The translations under genes and the position numbers were made by a program. Positions 29,276-38,121 of a DNA stretch of 64,000 bases are shown here, in pieces (position 1 is the first letter of the stretch; the number at the start of each line of letters is the position of its first letter). The notes below the pieces were generated by a model. It had not been told where the DNA came from, did not search any database, and was given only the letters and a program-made list of their open reading frames with translations. Source of the stretch: Phaeobacter cretensis (GTDB taxonomy: Bacteria > Pseudomonadota > Alphaproteobacteria > Rhodobacterales > Rhodobacteraceae); assembly GCF_047372505.1 (NCBI RefSeq), contig NZ_JBKBEU010000001.1, positions 2,356,001 to 2,420,000 of the forward strand, read 5' to 3'.

Positions 29276-30997
29276 ATGCGAGCGACTAACTTCTTCCTGA
29301 TAGCCTGTTCGGCTGCTCTTTCGGCCGTTTTGTTCTGGACTTCATTTTCCTATTTTAAGGCACAGGAAATTGAAAAGGCCAAGGCAAGGCTGACTCTCTA
29401 TCGGAGTACCTTAGTCGCTGAGCTGCGACATTTTTCGCATTTACCCTTTTTGCTATCCTTGGATCCTGTTGTGACGGCGACGCTTGGAGGTGCTGACCCG
29501 GAAGCGCTTGATTACAGGCTTGCACGGTTCTCCCAGAGTGCCGGGATAGACGCAATATTTCTGATGGATGGAACCGGACAGACAATTTCTGCCTCAAACG
29601 CGCAGACAGAGGCGAGCTTCAAAGGTCAGAACTATGCGTTTCGCCCGTACTTTCAGGAAGCCCAGCGAGGAGAACTGGGAGAATTTTACGGGATCGGTGC
29701 TACTACGGGCCAACCTGGGTACTTCTATGCGATATCAGTGCAGAACCCCGAGAACGACGGCCATGGCGCTATTGCCATCAAGATTGATCTGATGGCCTTG
29801 CAGGAAAGCTGGCAAGCGTCTGGCGAGCAGATCGTTTTGGCGAATGCGGATGGCGTCGTGTTGCTTGCCTCAGATCCGTCTTGGCGATATCGAACATTAG
29901 AACCGCTGTCTGAAATACAGCGCGAACAGATCGCAACAGCTCGCCAGTTTTCAGATGAAAAGTTAGTCGCATTCGAATGGTCTGCCGATCACGTCAATCA
30001 AACTGCGCAGGTGGCGGGAGAACAGCTGCTCTATCTGCATACCAACGAATTACCGAATAGTTGGTCTTTGCATTTCTTTGTACCGGATGATGTTGCTGTG
30101 ACACGTGCCTGGCTAACCACTGGGGCGTTTTTGGTATTTGTGATGGTGGCGCTCATTGCGATTCAGCTTCTTCGCGTCAGGCGGATTGGTGCAGCGCTTC
30201 GCAGGTCGGAAAGCGAAGAGGCTGAACTACGTCAGACCAATGACAAACTAGCACGTGAAATTGATGAACGTCGGGTGGCAGAACAGCGATTGCACAAGAC
30301 GCAGGTCGAGCTCGAGAGGGCAGGGCGATTGGCAGCCCTAGGCCAGCTTGCATCCTCTGTGACTCACGAACTGGGCCAGCCGATTGCCGCGATGCGCAAC
30401 CAGTTGGTTGCCGCCGAGATCACATCGGGGGCGTCTCCGCTGACCAATAAGATGGAGGGGCTTGTGGCGCGCATGGAAAACATCACGCGGCAGCTGAAAT
30501 TTTTTTCGCGGAAGGGCCGTGACAAGTTCGAAGTTGTGGATGTCCAAGACGTTATGGACGATGCACTTGAACTATTGGAGCCAACTATCAACCATTGTGA
30601 TGCGGTGGTGACCTTTGAGCGGTTTGGCGGCTCGGTATTGGTGAAGGCCAATCGTTTAAGGCTCGAACAGGTCATGACAAATATTGTTCGCAACGCTTTG
30701 GATGCTGTGGAGGTCGAACCTATTCGCCAAATCCGGATTGTAATGGGCCAAGACGCTAGGCATGTCTGGTTTACCGTACAAGACACGGGCCATGGGCTGG
30801 GTGGCAAAACCTATGATGATCTCAACGAGCCATTTGCCACCACGCGAGAAAGTGGGCGTGGAATGGGCCTTGGCCTGACGATTTCTGCTGGGATTGTTGC
30901 TGATCACGACGGTACGATTTCAGCCGAGGACCGGGAACAAGGCGGAGCAGTGTTCCGGATAGAACTCCCGCGTGCAGAAGAGGGGACGCAGACGTGA
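29276..30997 (+). CDS. DctB-like membrane sensor histidine kinase
   Basis: 573 residues. Two transmembrane helices (about 5-25 and 278-300) flank a periplasmic PDC/Cache-type sensor domain. A short coiled coil (about 305-345) leads to the HisKA domain with phospho-acceptor SVTHELGQPIAAMRNQ, then a HATPase with N box (TNIVRNALDAV) and G boxes (DTGHGLGG, GRGMGLGLTIS). DctB family kinases sense C4-dicarboxylates or related acids. Its stop overlaps the start of the regulator gene by 4 bases, and a TRAP importer follows, so it likely controls that importer. Confidence 0.93.
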   Translation: MRATNFFLIACSAALSAVLFWTSFSYFKAQEIEKAKARLTLYRSTLVAELRHFSHLPFLLSLDPVVTATLGGADPEALDYRLARFSQSAGIDAIFLMDGTGQTISASNAQTEASFKGQNYAFRPYFQEAQRGELGEFYGIGATTGQPGYFYAISVQNPENDGHGAIAIKIDLMALQESWQASGEQIVLANADGVVLLASDPSWRYRTLEPLSEIQREQIATARQFSDEKLVAFEWSADHVNQTAQVAGEQLLYLHTNELPNSWSLHFFVPDDVAVTRAWLTTGAFLVFVMVALIAIQLLRVRRIGAALRRSESEEAELRQTNDKLAREIDERRVAEQRLHKTQVELERAGRLAALGQLASSVTHELGQPIAAMRNQLVAAEITSGASPLTNKMEGLVARMENITRQLKFFSRKGRDKFEVVDVQDVMDDALELLEPTINHCDAVVTFERFGGSVLVKANRLRLEQVMTNIVRNALDAVEVEPIRQIRIVMGQDARHVWFTVQDTGHGLGGKTYDDLNEPFATTRESGRGMGLGLTISAGIVADHDGTISAEDREQGGAVFRIELPRAEEGTQT

Positions 30998-32286
30998 GCG
31001 CATTTCGCATACTTATAATCGATGATGATCGAATGATGCGTAATTCGTTGGTGGATCTCATCGAAGCTGCAGGATGGACAACCAAAGCTCTGGCGCGGGC
31101 AACCGATGCGGAACGTTGGATCTCGCGGTTTCAGCCGGATGTCATTCTCTCGGATGTGCGTATGCCTGAAATGACAGGGATTGAATTGCTAAAAAGCTTG
31201 AAGGCAGCGCCGCCGTTGGTATTGATTTCCGCTCATGGCGACATCCCAACCGCGGTTGAGGCGATGAACGAGGGCGCTTATAGTTTCGTTGAAAAACCCC
31301 ATGATCCCAAGAGGTTGTTGTTGATCCTGTCACATGCGGCTGAGCAACATCAAATGCAGGAAAGCAATCAGAGGCTAAAGACACGGCTACAGCAGTTGTC
31401 AGGTGTTGATCGCGTTATTTTGGGTCAAACCGCAGAAATGGTGAAACTGCGCGAGACTATAGCCATGGCTGCACAATCTCGTGCTGCCGTTTTGGTACGG
31501 GGGGATACCGGGACCGGGAAAGACCTTATCGCGCGGGCGTTGCACGATATCTCGGATCGCTGCGATGGCCCTTTTGTTACGATAAATGCCGCCCAGATGA
31601 ATGCACAGCAGCTACCGCTTATCGCGCAAAATGCATCAGGCGGTACACTGTTTCTGGATGAGATCTGCGCATGCCCTGCAAACATTCAACCGGTCCTGTT
31701 GCGTCTAATCGAAGCACAGGAGGTCTTGCCGGAGGGGACAGGTGCGCCAGTAAAGGTCAACCTGCAAATCATCTCGGCAACAAACGAAGATACCGGCCTG
31801 GCTGTGACCGAAGGACGTCTACGGCAAGATTTGCTATTTCGTCTTGAAGGGTTTGGACTTTCGCTACCACCGCTGAAAGCACGATTAGACGATATACCTT
31901 TGTTAGCGCAGCATTTTATCGCTCGTGCTGCATCCGTTCATGGATCAACGCCTCCTGAGCTGACTGAGGCCGATCTAGCGACCATAATCGCACATGATTG
32001 GCCTGGAAATGTCCGTGAATTGCGAAATGTCGTAGAACGCTTCGTTATTTTGGCGCAACACGGGCATGGCACGATCGCCGACGCTCTCCTGATCGCTGAA
32101 GACACAAACCCACCGCTTCCGGGATTGCGTGAAGCGGTCGCCGCCTTCGAACGCCAAATGATCGGAAAAGCCATACACGCCAATCAAGGTCGTATGGACG
32201 ATGCCGCAGATTCCCTGGGGATCGGGCGGCGGACCCTAAACGAGAAAATTGTGAAACTAGGCTTGGACAAAGACGCTTTTTTATAG
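30994..32286 (+). CDS. DctD-like response regulator with AAA+ domain lacking the GAFTGA loop
   Basis: 430 residues from a GTG start overlapping the kinase stop (GTGA). The receiver domain has the phospho-acceptor in VILSDVRMPEMTG and the conserved lysine in FVEKP. The AAA+ domain has Walker A RGDTGTGKDLIAR and Walker B GGTLFLDEI, but the stretch between (from INAAQMNAQQLPL to QNASGG) is about 20 residues shorter than in DctD or NtrC and lacks the ELFGH...GAFTGA loop that contacts sigma-54. The C-terminal Fis-type helix-turn-helix (DDAADSLGIGRRTLNEKI) is intact. It probably acts without sigma-54. Confidence 0.9.
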   Translation: MSAFRILIIDDDRMMRNSLVDLIEAAGWTTKALARATDAERWISRFQPDVILSDVRMPEMTGIELLKSLKAAPPLVLISAHGDIPTAVEAMNEGAYSFVEKPHDPKRLLLILSHAAEQHQMQESNQRLKTRLQQLSGVDRVILGQTAEMVKLRETIAMAAQSRAAVLVRGDTGTGKDLIARALHDISDRCDGPFVTINAAQMNAQQLPLIAQNASGGTLFLDEICACPANIQPVLLRLIEAQEVLPEGTGAPVKVNLQIISATNEDTGLAVTEGRLRQDLLFRLEGFGLSLPPLKARLDDIPLLAQHFIARAASVHGSTPPELTEADLATIIAHDWPGNVRELRNVVERFVILAQHGHGTIADALLIAEDTNPPLPGLREAVAAFERQMIGKAIHANQGRMDDAADSLGIGRRTLNEKIVKLGLDKDAFL

Positions 32287-32289
32287 CTA

Positions 32290-32303
32290 TGCGGATTTCC
32301 GCA
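32290..32303. promoter_or_regulatory. Palindromic candidate operator before dctP
   Basis: TGCGGATTTCCGCA: perfect 6-bp arms around TT, just after the regulator stop and 95 bases before the dctP start. It resembles the GCGGA...TCCGC inverted repeats bound by rhizobial DctD as I recall them. No -24/-12 promoter is visible in the gap. Confidence 0.5.
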
Positions 32304-32398
32304 GGGCAGATCGGACGCGAGACGCAATTTTCTTCATGAGTCTAAGCAGACCGAATATGCTTTTCTTCCCGCACATCGTTTTTGGGAGGAAACCTTAC

Positions 32399-33412
32399 AT
32401 GAAAAAGTATCTGAGCTATGCGGCTATGTCCGCTCTCGTTGTTGCGTTTGGTACTGAATCAGCCGTAGCCGAAGAGTGGAACGTCTCTCTATGGGGCAAA
32501 CGTCGTGCCTTTACCGAACATGTCGAACGCTTGGCAGAACTTGTTAACGAGAAGACCGACGGTGAATTCACATTGAATATCAGCTATGGTGGTTTGTCCA
32601 ACAACCGCGAAAACCTTGACGGTATTTCGATCGGTGCTTTTGAAATGGCGCAGTTTTGTGCGGGCTATCACCGCGACAAAAACCCGTCGATCACAGTTAT
32701 GGAATTGCCGTTTCTTGGCGTGTCTTCGCTTGAGCAGGAAATCGAGCTTTCGATGGCTGTTTACCAGCATCCTGCCGCTGTGAACGACCTTGGCCGTTGG
32801 AATGCCACACTGCTGATGCCATCGCCTTTGCCACAGTATAATATTGTTGGTGTTGGTGACGCACCCAGCAGTTTGGCTGATTTCGACGGTCTGAGCGTGC
32901 GTGCAACCGGTGGTATCGGGGCGGCTATGGAAACAGTGGGCGCAGTGCCAACTTCGATGTCTGCGTCAGAAGTACGCCAGGCCATGGACTCGGGCGTCGT
33001 AAAGGCAGTGGCTTTTGCACCGCATGCGCATATGTCGTTCGGTACCATCGAAAACGCGACGTGGTGGACCGAGAACCTGAACCCGGGCACCGTGAACTGC
33101 CCTGTGGTCGTGAATACGGATGCGCTTGATAGCCTGTCGGATGCGCACCGCGACGCTCTGTTGGGGTCGGTGGACGAAGCACTTGATCACTATGTTGCTC
33201 ATTACAATGGGGCAACAATGGAAGCCTGGGGTCCTGCACTCGACGAGCGCGAAATCACACGTGTGACGTTCTCTGATGAAGAGATCGCAGCTTTCAAAGA
33301 CGCAGCAGCCGCGCCTGCTGCTGCAGCATGGATCGAGCAAAACACTGCTGCGGGTCTGCCTGCTCAAGATCTCTATGACCTTGTCACGGGTATGATTGCC
33401 AACGGCAGCTAA
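32399..33412 (+). CDS. dctP: TRAP transporter solute-binding protein, DctP family
   Basis: 337 residues from the ATG at 32399, with GGGAGGA 8 bases upstream. A Sec signal peptide ends in ESAVA-EEW. The mature protein shows the DctP fold, including FDGLSVRATGGIGAAMETVGAVPTSMSASEV, in which the Arg (position about 161) is the conserved carboxylate-binding arginine. It delivers an organic acid or similar solute to the DctQM permease. The exact ligand is unknown; adjacency to a Dct-like two-component system favours a carboxylate. Confidence 0.93.
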   Translation: MKKYLSYAAMSALVVAFGTESAVAEEWNVSLWGKRRAFTEHVERLAELVNEKTDGEFTLNISYGGLSNNRENLDGISIGAFEMAQFCAGYHRDKNPSITVMELPFLGVSSLEQEIELSMAVYQHPAAVNDLGRWNATLLMPSPLPQYNIVGVGDAPSSLADFDGLSVRATGGIGAAMETVGAVPTSMSASEVRQAMDSGVVKAVAFAPHAHMSFGTIENATWWTENLNPGTVNCPVVVNTDALDSLSDAHRDALLGSVDEALDHYVAHYNGATMEAWGPALDEREITRVTFSDEEIAAFKDAAAAPAAAAWIEQNTAAGLPAQDLYDLVTGMIANGS

Positions 33413-33423
33413 ACCTTCATCGA

Positions 33424-33456
33424 AAGCCCCGCGCATATCTGTGTGCGGGGCCTTTT
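33424..33456 (+). terminator. Attenuator/terminator between dctP and dctQ
   Basis: GCCCCGCGCA (33426-33435) pairs with TGTGCGGGGC (33442-33451), one G-T pair, loop of 6, followed by CTTTT. It probably terminates part of the transcripts so that the binding protein is made in excess over the permease. Confidence 0.75.
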
Positions 33457-33490
33457 GACCAATCTCGTCCCCCCGATATTTGAGGCATCT

Positions 33491-34114
33491 ATGGCATCCG
33501 CGTCCTTAGTGCTGCGCGATCGCAGTACGCTTAGTAAACTTGATGTGGCACTCCTGCGTCTGGAAACTTTTCTGGCCTTGCTCAGCGGGTTGGCTGTGTT
33601 CTCTCTGATGGTATTGGCCGTCGTTTCTGTAAGCGGGCGCAACCTCGTGAATGCGCCGCTGCCAGGCTATGTTGACTGGATTGAACAGGCGATGCCGTTG
33701 ATAGCATTCATGGGCATTGCTTATGTCATGCGCGAAGGTGCCCATATTCGCATGGATATCTTGGTCGGGCGTTTACGTGGACGCGCACTCTACACCGCAG
33801 AACTGATCACAACGCTAGCTGTCTTGTTGCTGATGATACTGCTCGTATGGGGCACCTGGGCGCATTTCGGACGTAGCTTTGATTTCGGCTCTCCAATGTG
33901 GAGCCGCGACAGCTCGATGGATATCGCCTTGCCGATCTGGCCGGCAAAGCTCTTGGCCCCGGTCGCATTCTTCGTGCTCTGCCTGCGCCTTTGTCTTCAG
34001 GTTTGGGCGTACATACGTGGACTCGTAACAGGTCAGACGGTTGCCATTCCGCTTATCGCGGACGCCGCGAAACAGGCTCAAATGGAAGCCGATCAATTGA
34101 AAGAACAGAACTGA
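33491..34114 (+). CDS. dctQ: TRAP transporter small permease, DctQ family
   Basis: 207 residues from the ATG at 33491 (GAGG at 5-6 bases). Four transmembrane helices; the family motif is visible as RNLVNAPLPGYVDWIEQAMPLIAFMG followed by REGAHIRMDIL. It pairs with DctM in a sodium-driven secondary importer. The stop overlaps the dctM start by one base (TGATG). Confidence 0.92.
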   Translation: MASASLVLRDRSTLSKLDVALLRLETFLALLSGLAVFSLMVLAVVSVSGRNLVNAPLPGYVDWIEQAMPLIAFMGIAYVMREGAHIRMDILVGRLRGRALYTAELITTLAVLLLMILLVWGTWAHFGRSFDFGSPMWSRDSSMDIALPIWPAKLLAPVAFFVLCLRLCLQVWAYIRGLVTGQTVAIPLIADAAKQAQMEADQLKEQN

Positions 34115-35514
34115 TGGAACCGATTGAAATTGGTCTCTGGGTCACAGGCGGCCTATTGCTCTTGGTGGTATTGGGCATGCGCGTCGCCTTTGCCGCTGGT
34201 CTGGCGGGAATGGTCGGTTTAATTTGGATTTTCTGGGCCAAGAAAGACTACGGGTTTGATGATTTCGGTTGGGCGCTTGGCGTTGCAGTCAAGACCGCAG
34301 GGCAGGTGCCCCATTCCAAAGTATCATCACAGGCGTTGTCCTTGATCCCGACCTTCATTCTCATTGGATATCTCGCTTACTACGCTGGTCTGACAAAGGC
34401 CCTGTTTGAAGCCGCAAAACGCTGGATTGCCTGGGTACCCGGTGGATTGGCCGTGTCGACCGTATTTGCCACCGCCGGATTTGCCGCAGTATCAGGAGCC
34501 TCAGTTGCGACTTCCGCTGTGTTTGCACGCATCGCGATCCCCGAAATGTTGAAGATCGGCTACAACAAACAATTCGCCGCCGGTGTTGTTGCGGCCGGCG
34601 GTACGCTTGCTTCCTTGATCCCACCTTCTGCGATCCTCGTGATCTACGCGATTATCGTAGAGCAGGACGTGGGTAAGCTCCTATTGGCAGGCTTTATACC
34701 CGGTGCGTTTTCCGCGCTCATTTATGCGTGCCTGATCATTGGCTTGGCGTTGACCATCAAAGGTTTTGGTCCGCCGGTCAGCGGCTTCACCTGGAAGGAA
34801 CGCTTTGCCTCCCTTCCACCTGCTCTGCCGATCATATTTGTTGTCGTCACGATCATCTGCTTTGTTTACAATCCATTCGGCGGTGACGCATGGGGCACGC
34901 CCACGGAGGGCGGTGCGATCGGGGCATTCGTTGTCTTCTTGATGGCGCTCTATCAGGGTATGCGCTGGACTCAGTTGCGCGACGCGCTGCTAGAGACCGC
35001 AAAACTCAGCGTGATGATCTTTACGATCATCTGGGGCGTATTGATATATGTCCGCTTCCTGGGTTTTGCAGATCTTCCTGGTGCATTTTCGGATTGGATT
35101 ACGTCGCTGACTATGGCGCCCATGTTGATCCTGATTTGTATTCTGTTGGCCTATGCAGTCTTAGGCATGTTTATGGATGCAATCGGCATGCTGTTGCTGA
35201 CGCTTCCGGTCGTCTATCCGGCGGTCATGGCTTTGAACGGCGGTGAGGCCGTCTCGGCGGCAGACAGCGCGTTTGGTATGTCTGGGCCAATGTGCGCGAT
35301 TTGGTTTGGGATATTGGTGGTCAAAATGGCGGAGTTTTGCCTGATAACCCCACCCATCGGCTTGAACTGCTTTGTTGTAGCAGGTGTCCGTGATGATTTG
35401 ACGGTACAGGACGTGTTTAAGGGCGTTACGCCGTTCTTTATTGCAGATGCGATAACGATCGGACTTCTGGTGGCCTTTCCCCAGATCGTCCTGTGGCTAC
35501 CAAGTTTAGCATAA
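34114..35514 (+). CDS. dctM: TRAP transporter large permease, DctM family
   Basis: 466 residues, about twelve transmembrane helices. DctM features: VSTVFATAGFAAVSGASVATSAVF, PEMLKIGYNKQFAAGVVAAGGTLASLIPPS and, near the end, TPPIGLNCFVVAGV. It forms the transport channel that moves solute with sodium. The gene closes the dctPQM operon; the next element is an IS remnant 227 bases downstream. A longer open frame to 33898 overlaps dctQ and is not the real start. Confidence 0.94.
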   Translation: MEPIEIGLWVTGGLLLLVVLGMRVAFAAGLAGMVGLIWIFWAKKDYGFDDFGWALGVAVKTAGQVPHSKVSSQALSLIPTFILIGYLAYYAGLTKALFEAAKRWIAWVPGGLAVSTVFATAGFAAVSGASVATSAVFARIAIPEMLKIGYNKQFAAGVVAAGGTLASLIPPSAILVIYAIIVEQDVGKLLLAGFIPGAFSALIYACLIIGLALTIKGFGPPVSGFTWKERFASLPPALPIIFVVVTIICFVYNPFGGDAWGTPTEGGAIGAFVVFLMALYQGMRWTQLRDALLETAKLSVMIFTIIWGVLIYVRFLGFADLPGAFSDWITSLTMAPMLILICILLAYAVLGMFMDAIGMLLLTLPVVYPAVMALNGGEAVSAADSAFGMSGPMCAIWFGILVVKMAEFCLITPPIGLNCFVVAGVRDDLTVQDVFKGVTPFFIADAITIGLLVAFPQIVLWLPSLA

Positions 35515-35741
35515 AGGTACCGAGGGCATCCCCCAAATAGGGGCATCAAAGAACTGAGCGGACTGACGGGTCATCGTACGAGAAACTTGGCCTGTTGTTC
35601 ACTCAGAGCACCGAAAAGGCCTTTAGTGGGACCAAATTCATCAGTCAAATCAAGTCCTAGAGTGTTGTGGTTTGGTCTTCGAGGAGCTTTCCCCAAGTGA
35701 AGACTTCAAACGATCTATGTTCTGGAAAGTAGAATGGATCC

Positions 35742-36150
35742 TGACATGCTCCCCTGAAAAGTCCGCGATTTGAAGTTAGCCTGTTCTCCAAGCGAGGAGA
35801 CAGGCGATGCGGAAAAGCCGTTTCAGCGAAGAGCAGATCATCGGCATCCTTAAGGAGCACCAAGCCGGAATGGGGGCGAAGGAACTGTGCCGCAAGCACG
35901 GCATCAGCGATGGCACTTTCTACAAATGGCGTTCGAAGTATGGCGGCATGGAAGTGTCCGAGGCCAAGCGGCTGAAGGCTCTGGCGGTCGAGAACGCCAA
36001 GCTCAAGAAGATGTTGGCCGAGCAGATGCTTGATGTGGCAACGCTGAAAGAGATCCGGTGCAAGGCGGAGAGCCGTGGACTGGGCTATGACAGAGAAGAA
36101 CTACAACCAGCGGCGGGCCTGTGCCCTGGCCGGGATCGATCCGCGCGTCA
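35742..36150 (+). mobile_element. Truncated IS3-family (IS407-like) insertion sequence
   Basis: The left end TGACATGCTCCCCTGAAAAG (35742-35761) resembles IS407-type terminal repeats. It is followed by a transposase OrfA (35807 on) and the first about 25 residues of OrfB (VDWAMTEKNYNQRRACALAG). Homology stops near 36150 and no right terminal repeat was found, so the element cannot move itself. It marks the left edge of the glycan island. Confidence 0.8.
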
Positions 36151-36160
36151 ATCGTCCTGA
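35807..36160 (+). pseudogene. IS3-family transposase OrfA, fused/frameshifted into OrfB remnant
   Basis: The first about 85 residues are a normal OrfA: RFSEEQIIGILKEHQAGM, helix-turn-helix CRKHGISDGTFYKWRSKYGG, and a leucine-zipper-like segment ending LDVATLKEI. After that the frame departs from the family and reads through DNA that in another frame (from about 36072) encodes the start of OrfB. The integrase core (DDE residues) is missing altogether, so no active transposase can be made. Confidence 0.82.
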
Positions 36161-36370
36161 ACCAAGGCCTCGACTTCGGCTTTGGTTGCTGCTTCGACAA
36201 CGCCAGTGGCTTTCCACGACCAGACAACCGATTGGCAGTAAGCAATCTGTATTTAATACAGAGGTGTCCATGAAAACCGCTGCGACTTAACTCAAATTTA
36301 TTTCTTCTGCGACTATTCTTGAAGAGGTACGTGCATGCCGCCGTGCTCGGCTTTCTGGAGAACCAGTCAT
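36151..36370. other. Junction DNA between IS remnant and glycan genes
   Basis: 220 bases of unrecognised, AT-rich DNA. It contains a perfect inverted repeat CTGTATT/AATACAG with a one-base centre (36247-36261), which may be a regulatory site for the glycan operon. Confidence 0.45.
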
Positions 36371-37315
36371 ATGCAGTTTAGTTCGTTCAATGCGCCTGAT
36401 CTAAGCGTGCATGATCGCCCATTGGCTACGGTCTTTTGTGCCGTGTGGCACAAGCAGCCGAACAAGATTGAGCTGTTGCGGTCTCATTGGGAGAATCTAA
36501 AGGCACAATCGATTCCGGTTGAGGCTTGCTATATCTTCGACAACGGTGATGAAGCCCCTGATTGGCTAGATGCCCCTTGGCATAGTTTCGATGAACCGTT
36601 GACGATCTACGAGGCTTGGTCCGCTGCAACTGCTCTCGCGCGTACCAAGTACATTATGAATCTCAATATGGATGACCGTTTGGCGACCAACGCTGTCCAA
36701 GCTTTGGTGTCAACCGCAGAAGCGACTCAATCCGTGCTGGTCGGCGGGGAGTGGTTGATCAATTTTGATGAGAGCCATCTCGAGCAGAGTTTTACAGTCG
36801 ACGATCTCTGGAATACGTGCTTCTCCGTTGAGTGGCCGCCAAAAGCAAAGCCCGGCCTTCGTCTAGGCAGCGGTACAGGAGAGCGCGGGACTTATGGGCC
36901 GGCTACGCTGTGGAGTCTGGAGCAGGTCGGCCAGTGGTATCCTAGCTATTTTGGTAATCAAACGCCTATCAAATCGATCGGAGATGCTATTTTTTGGCAG
37001 GTGTTAGCTCAGAAAAAAAGAAAATTCACGCGTATCCCGATGGTGATTGGTCGATATTATTCTGATCAGAAATCGCAGGCTGAGTTCCGGCCGCATCAGG
37101 ACAATGAATTTCTCCGAGAACATGGAATAAGCACAGTTTCCTTCGCCAATTTCGTCACTTCAGGTGATTTTTCTAAATGGCCAGGGGCCGCGTGTGAAAC
37201 AGCTGCAGTCGATGCTTTGGACCTGAACAGCATTGAGAGGGCGAGCGAGGAACTCGCTGGACAGTTCCGAACTATGGGACTTGGCCCACATACCGCTCCG
37301 CGGGCCGCAACATAG
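36371..37315 (+). CDS. Glycosyltransferase-like protein (GT-A fold suspected)
   Basis: 314 residues from the ATG at 36371; an ATG at 36335 with a better-spaced AGAGG is a real alternative and adds 12 residues. The start PLATVFCAVWHKQPNKIELLRSHWENL and the acidic NLNMDDRLATNAV segment (DxD-like) resemble nucleotide-sugar glycosyltransferases that begin with a Rossmann-like strand; ATLWSLEQVGQWYPSYFG and IGDAIFWQVL follow in the acceptor half. Substrate unknown. It is the first gene of the island operon (glycosyltransferase, epimerase, glycosyltransferase, ColD-like, gmd) on AT-richer DNA than the core. Confidence 0.65.
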   Translation: MQFSSFNAPDLSVHDRPLATVFCAVWHKQPNKIELLRSHWENLKAQSIPVEACYIFDNGDEAPDWLDAPWHSFDEPLTIYEAWSAATALARTKYIMNLNMDDRLATNAVQALVSTAEATQSVLVGGEWLINFDESHLEQSFTVDDLWNTCFSVEWPPKAKPGLRLGSGTGERGTYGPATLWSLEQVGQWYPSYFGNQTPIKSIGDAIFWQVLAQKKRKFTRIPMVIGRYYSDQKSQAEFRPHQDNEFLREHGISTVSFANFVTSGDFSKWPGAACETAAVDALDLNSIERASEELAGQFRTMGLGPHTAPRAAT

Positions 37316-37323
37316 CAGAACCC

Positions 37324-38121
37324 ATGCAAAACCGTATTTTCATAACAGGTAGTGGTGGCATTGTTGGCCGTCATGTACTCAACGCGCTATCGGACATGGC
37401 ACCAGAGGCAGACGTTCTGCGTAACACGGCAGATTTAACCGACCCTGTGGCTACGGCTAATATGATCGATGCAGCGGGGCCAATTGATCTGGTGATCCAC
37501 CTCGCAGCCATCGTCCCCGTAAAAGATGTAACTGCGAGGCCCGACCGCGCTTTCGCGGTGAATGTTGGCGGGACGATCAATTTGCTTAGCGCTTTGGCGG
37601 ACAGCGACGCCCGGCTGCTATTGTGCTCGTCCAGCCATGTTTACGCGAGTAAGGCCGGGCCAATTTGTGAAACGGATGAGACGGAGCCGCTTTCTATCTA
37701 TGGGCAAACCAAACGGCTAGCGGAGGTTGCGGCACAGCAGATCTGTTCGGCGACAGGGCGATCGGTTTGTATGGCTAGGTTGTTTTCCATACACGACCCG
37801 GATCAAATTGGCAGTTTTTTACGGCCTACGCTTGAGCGTCGTTTCAGTGGCATGTCGCCTGAGGCAACGTTTGACCTTCACGGAGCAGGCAGCCTTCGCG
37901 ATTTTCTGTCGGCTGAAGAGGCAGCACGCCTCCTTGTTCGCCTAGCACTTTCCGAGGCCGAGGGCCCTGTCAATGTTGCCTCCGGCCGGGCGATGAGCGT
38001 GGCAGAATTTGCTCAATCACTCGCACCATTTCCCTTGAATATCCGCCCTATGGGCCAAAACGACACGCTCGAGGCCGATGTGACGCGTCTGCTTACGATC
38101 CTTGGAGAAAGCCATGACTAA
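37324..38121 (+). CDS. NAD(P)-dependent sugar epimerase/reductase (extended SDR)
   Basis: 265 residues. The nucleotide-binding TGSGGIVGRHVL (GxxGxxG) and catalytic YGQTK (YxxxK, with SSSHVY as the serine strand) define an extended short-chain dehydrogenase. Somewhat short for a UDP-glucose epimerase. In this cluster it could be the 4-reductase or epimerase that completes the dideoxy sugar made by the ColD-like enzyme (inference). It follows the first glycosyltransferase by 8 bases and overlaps the next gene by 8. Confidence 0.8.
   Translation: MQNRIFITGSGGIVGRHVLNALSDMAPEADVLRNTADLTDPVATANMIDAAGPIDLVIHLAAIVPVKDVTARPDRAFAVNVGGTINLLSALADSDARLLLCSSSHVYASKAGPICETDETEPLSIYGQTKRLAEVAAQQICSATGRSVCMARLFSIHDPDQIGSFLRPTLERRFSGMSPEATFDLHGAGSLRDFLSAEEAARLLVRLALSEAEGPVNVASGRAMSVAEFAQSLAPFPLNIRPMGQNDTLEADVTRLLTILGESHD

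Noticed and set aside
35526..35548. CCCC-AAATA-GGGG hairpin after dctM as a terminator
   Set aside because: Only four pairs and no T-run; the flanking bases do not pair.
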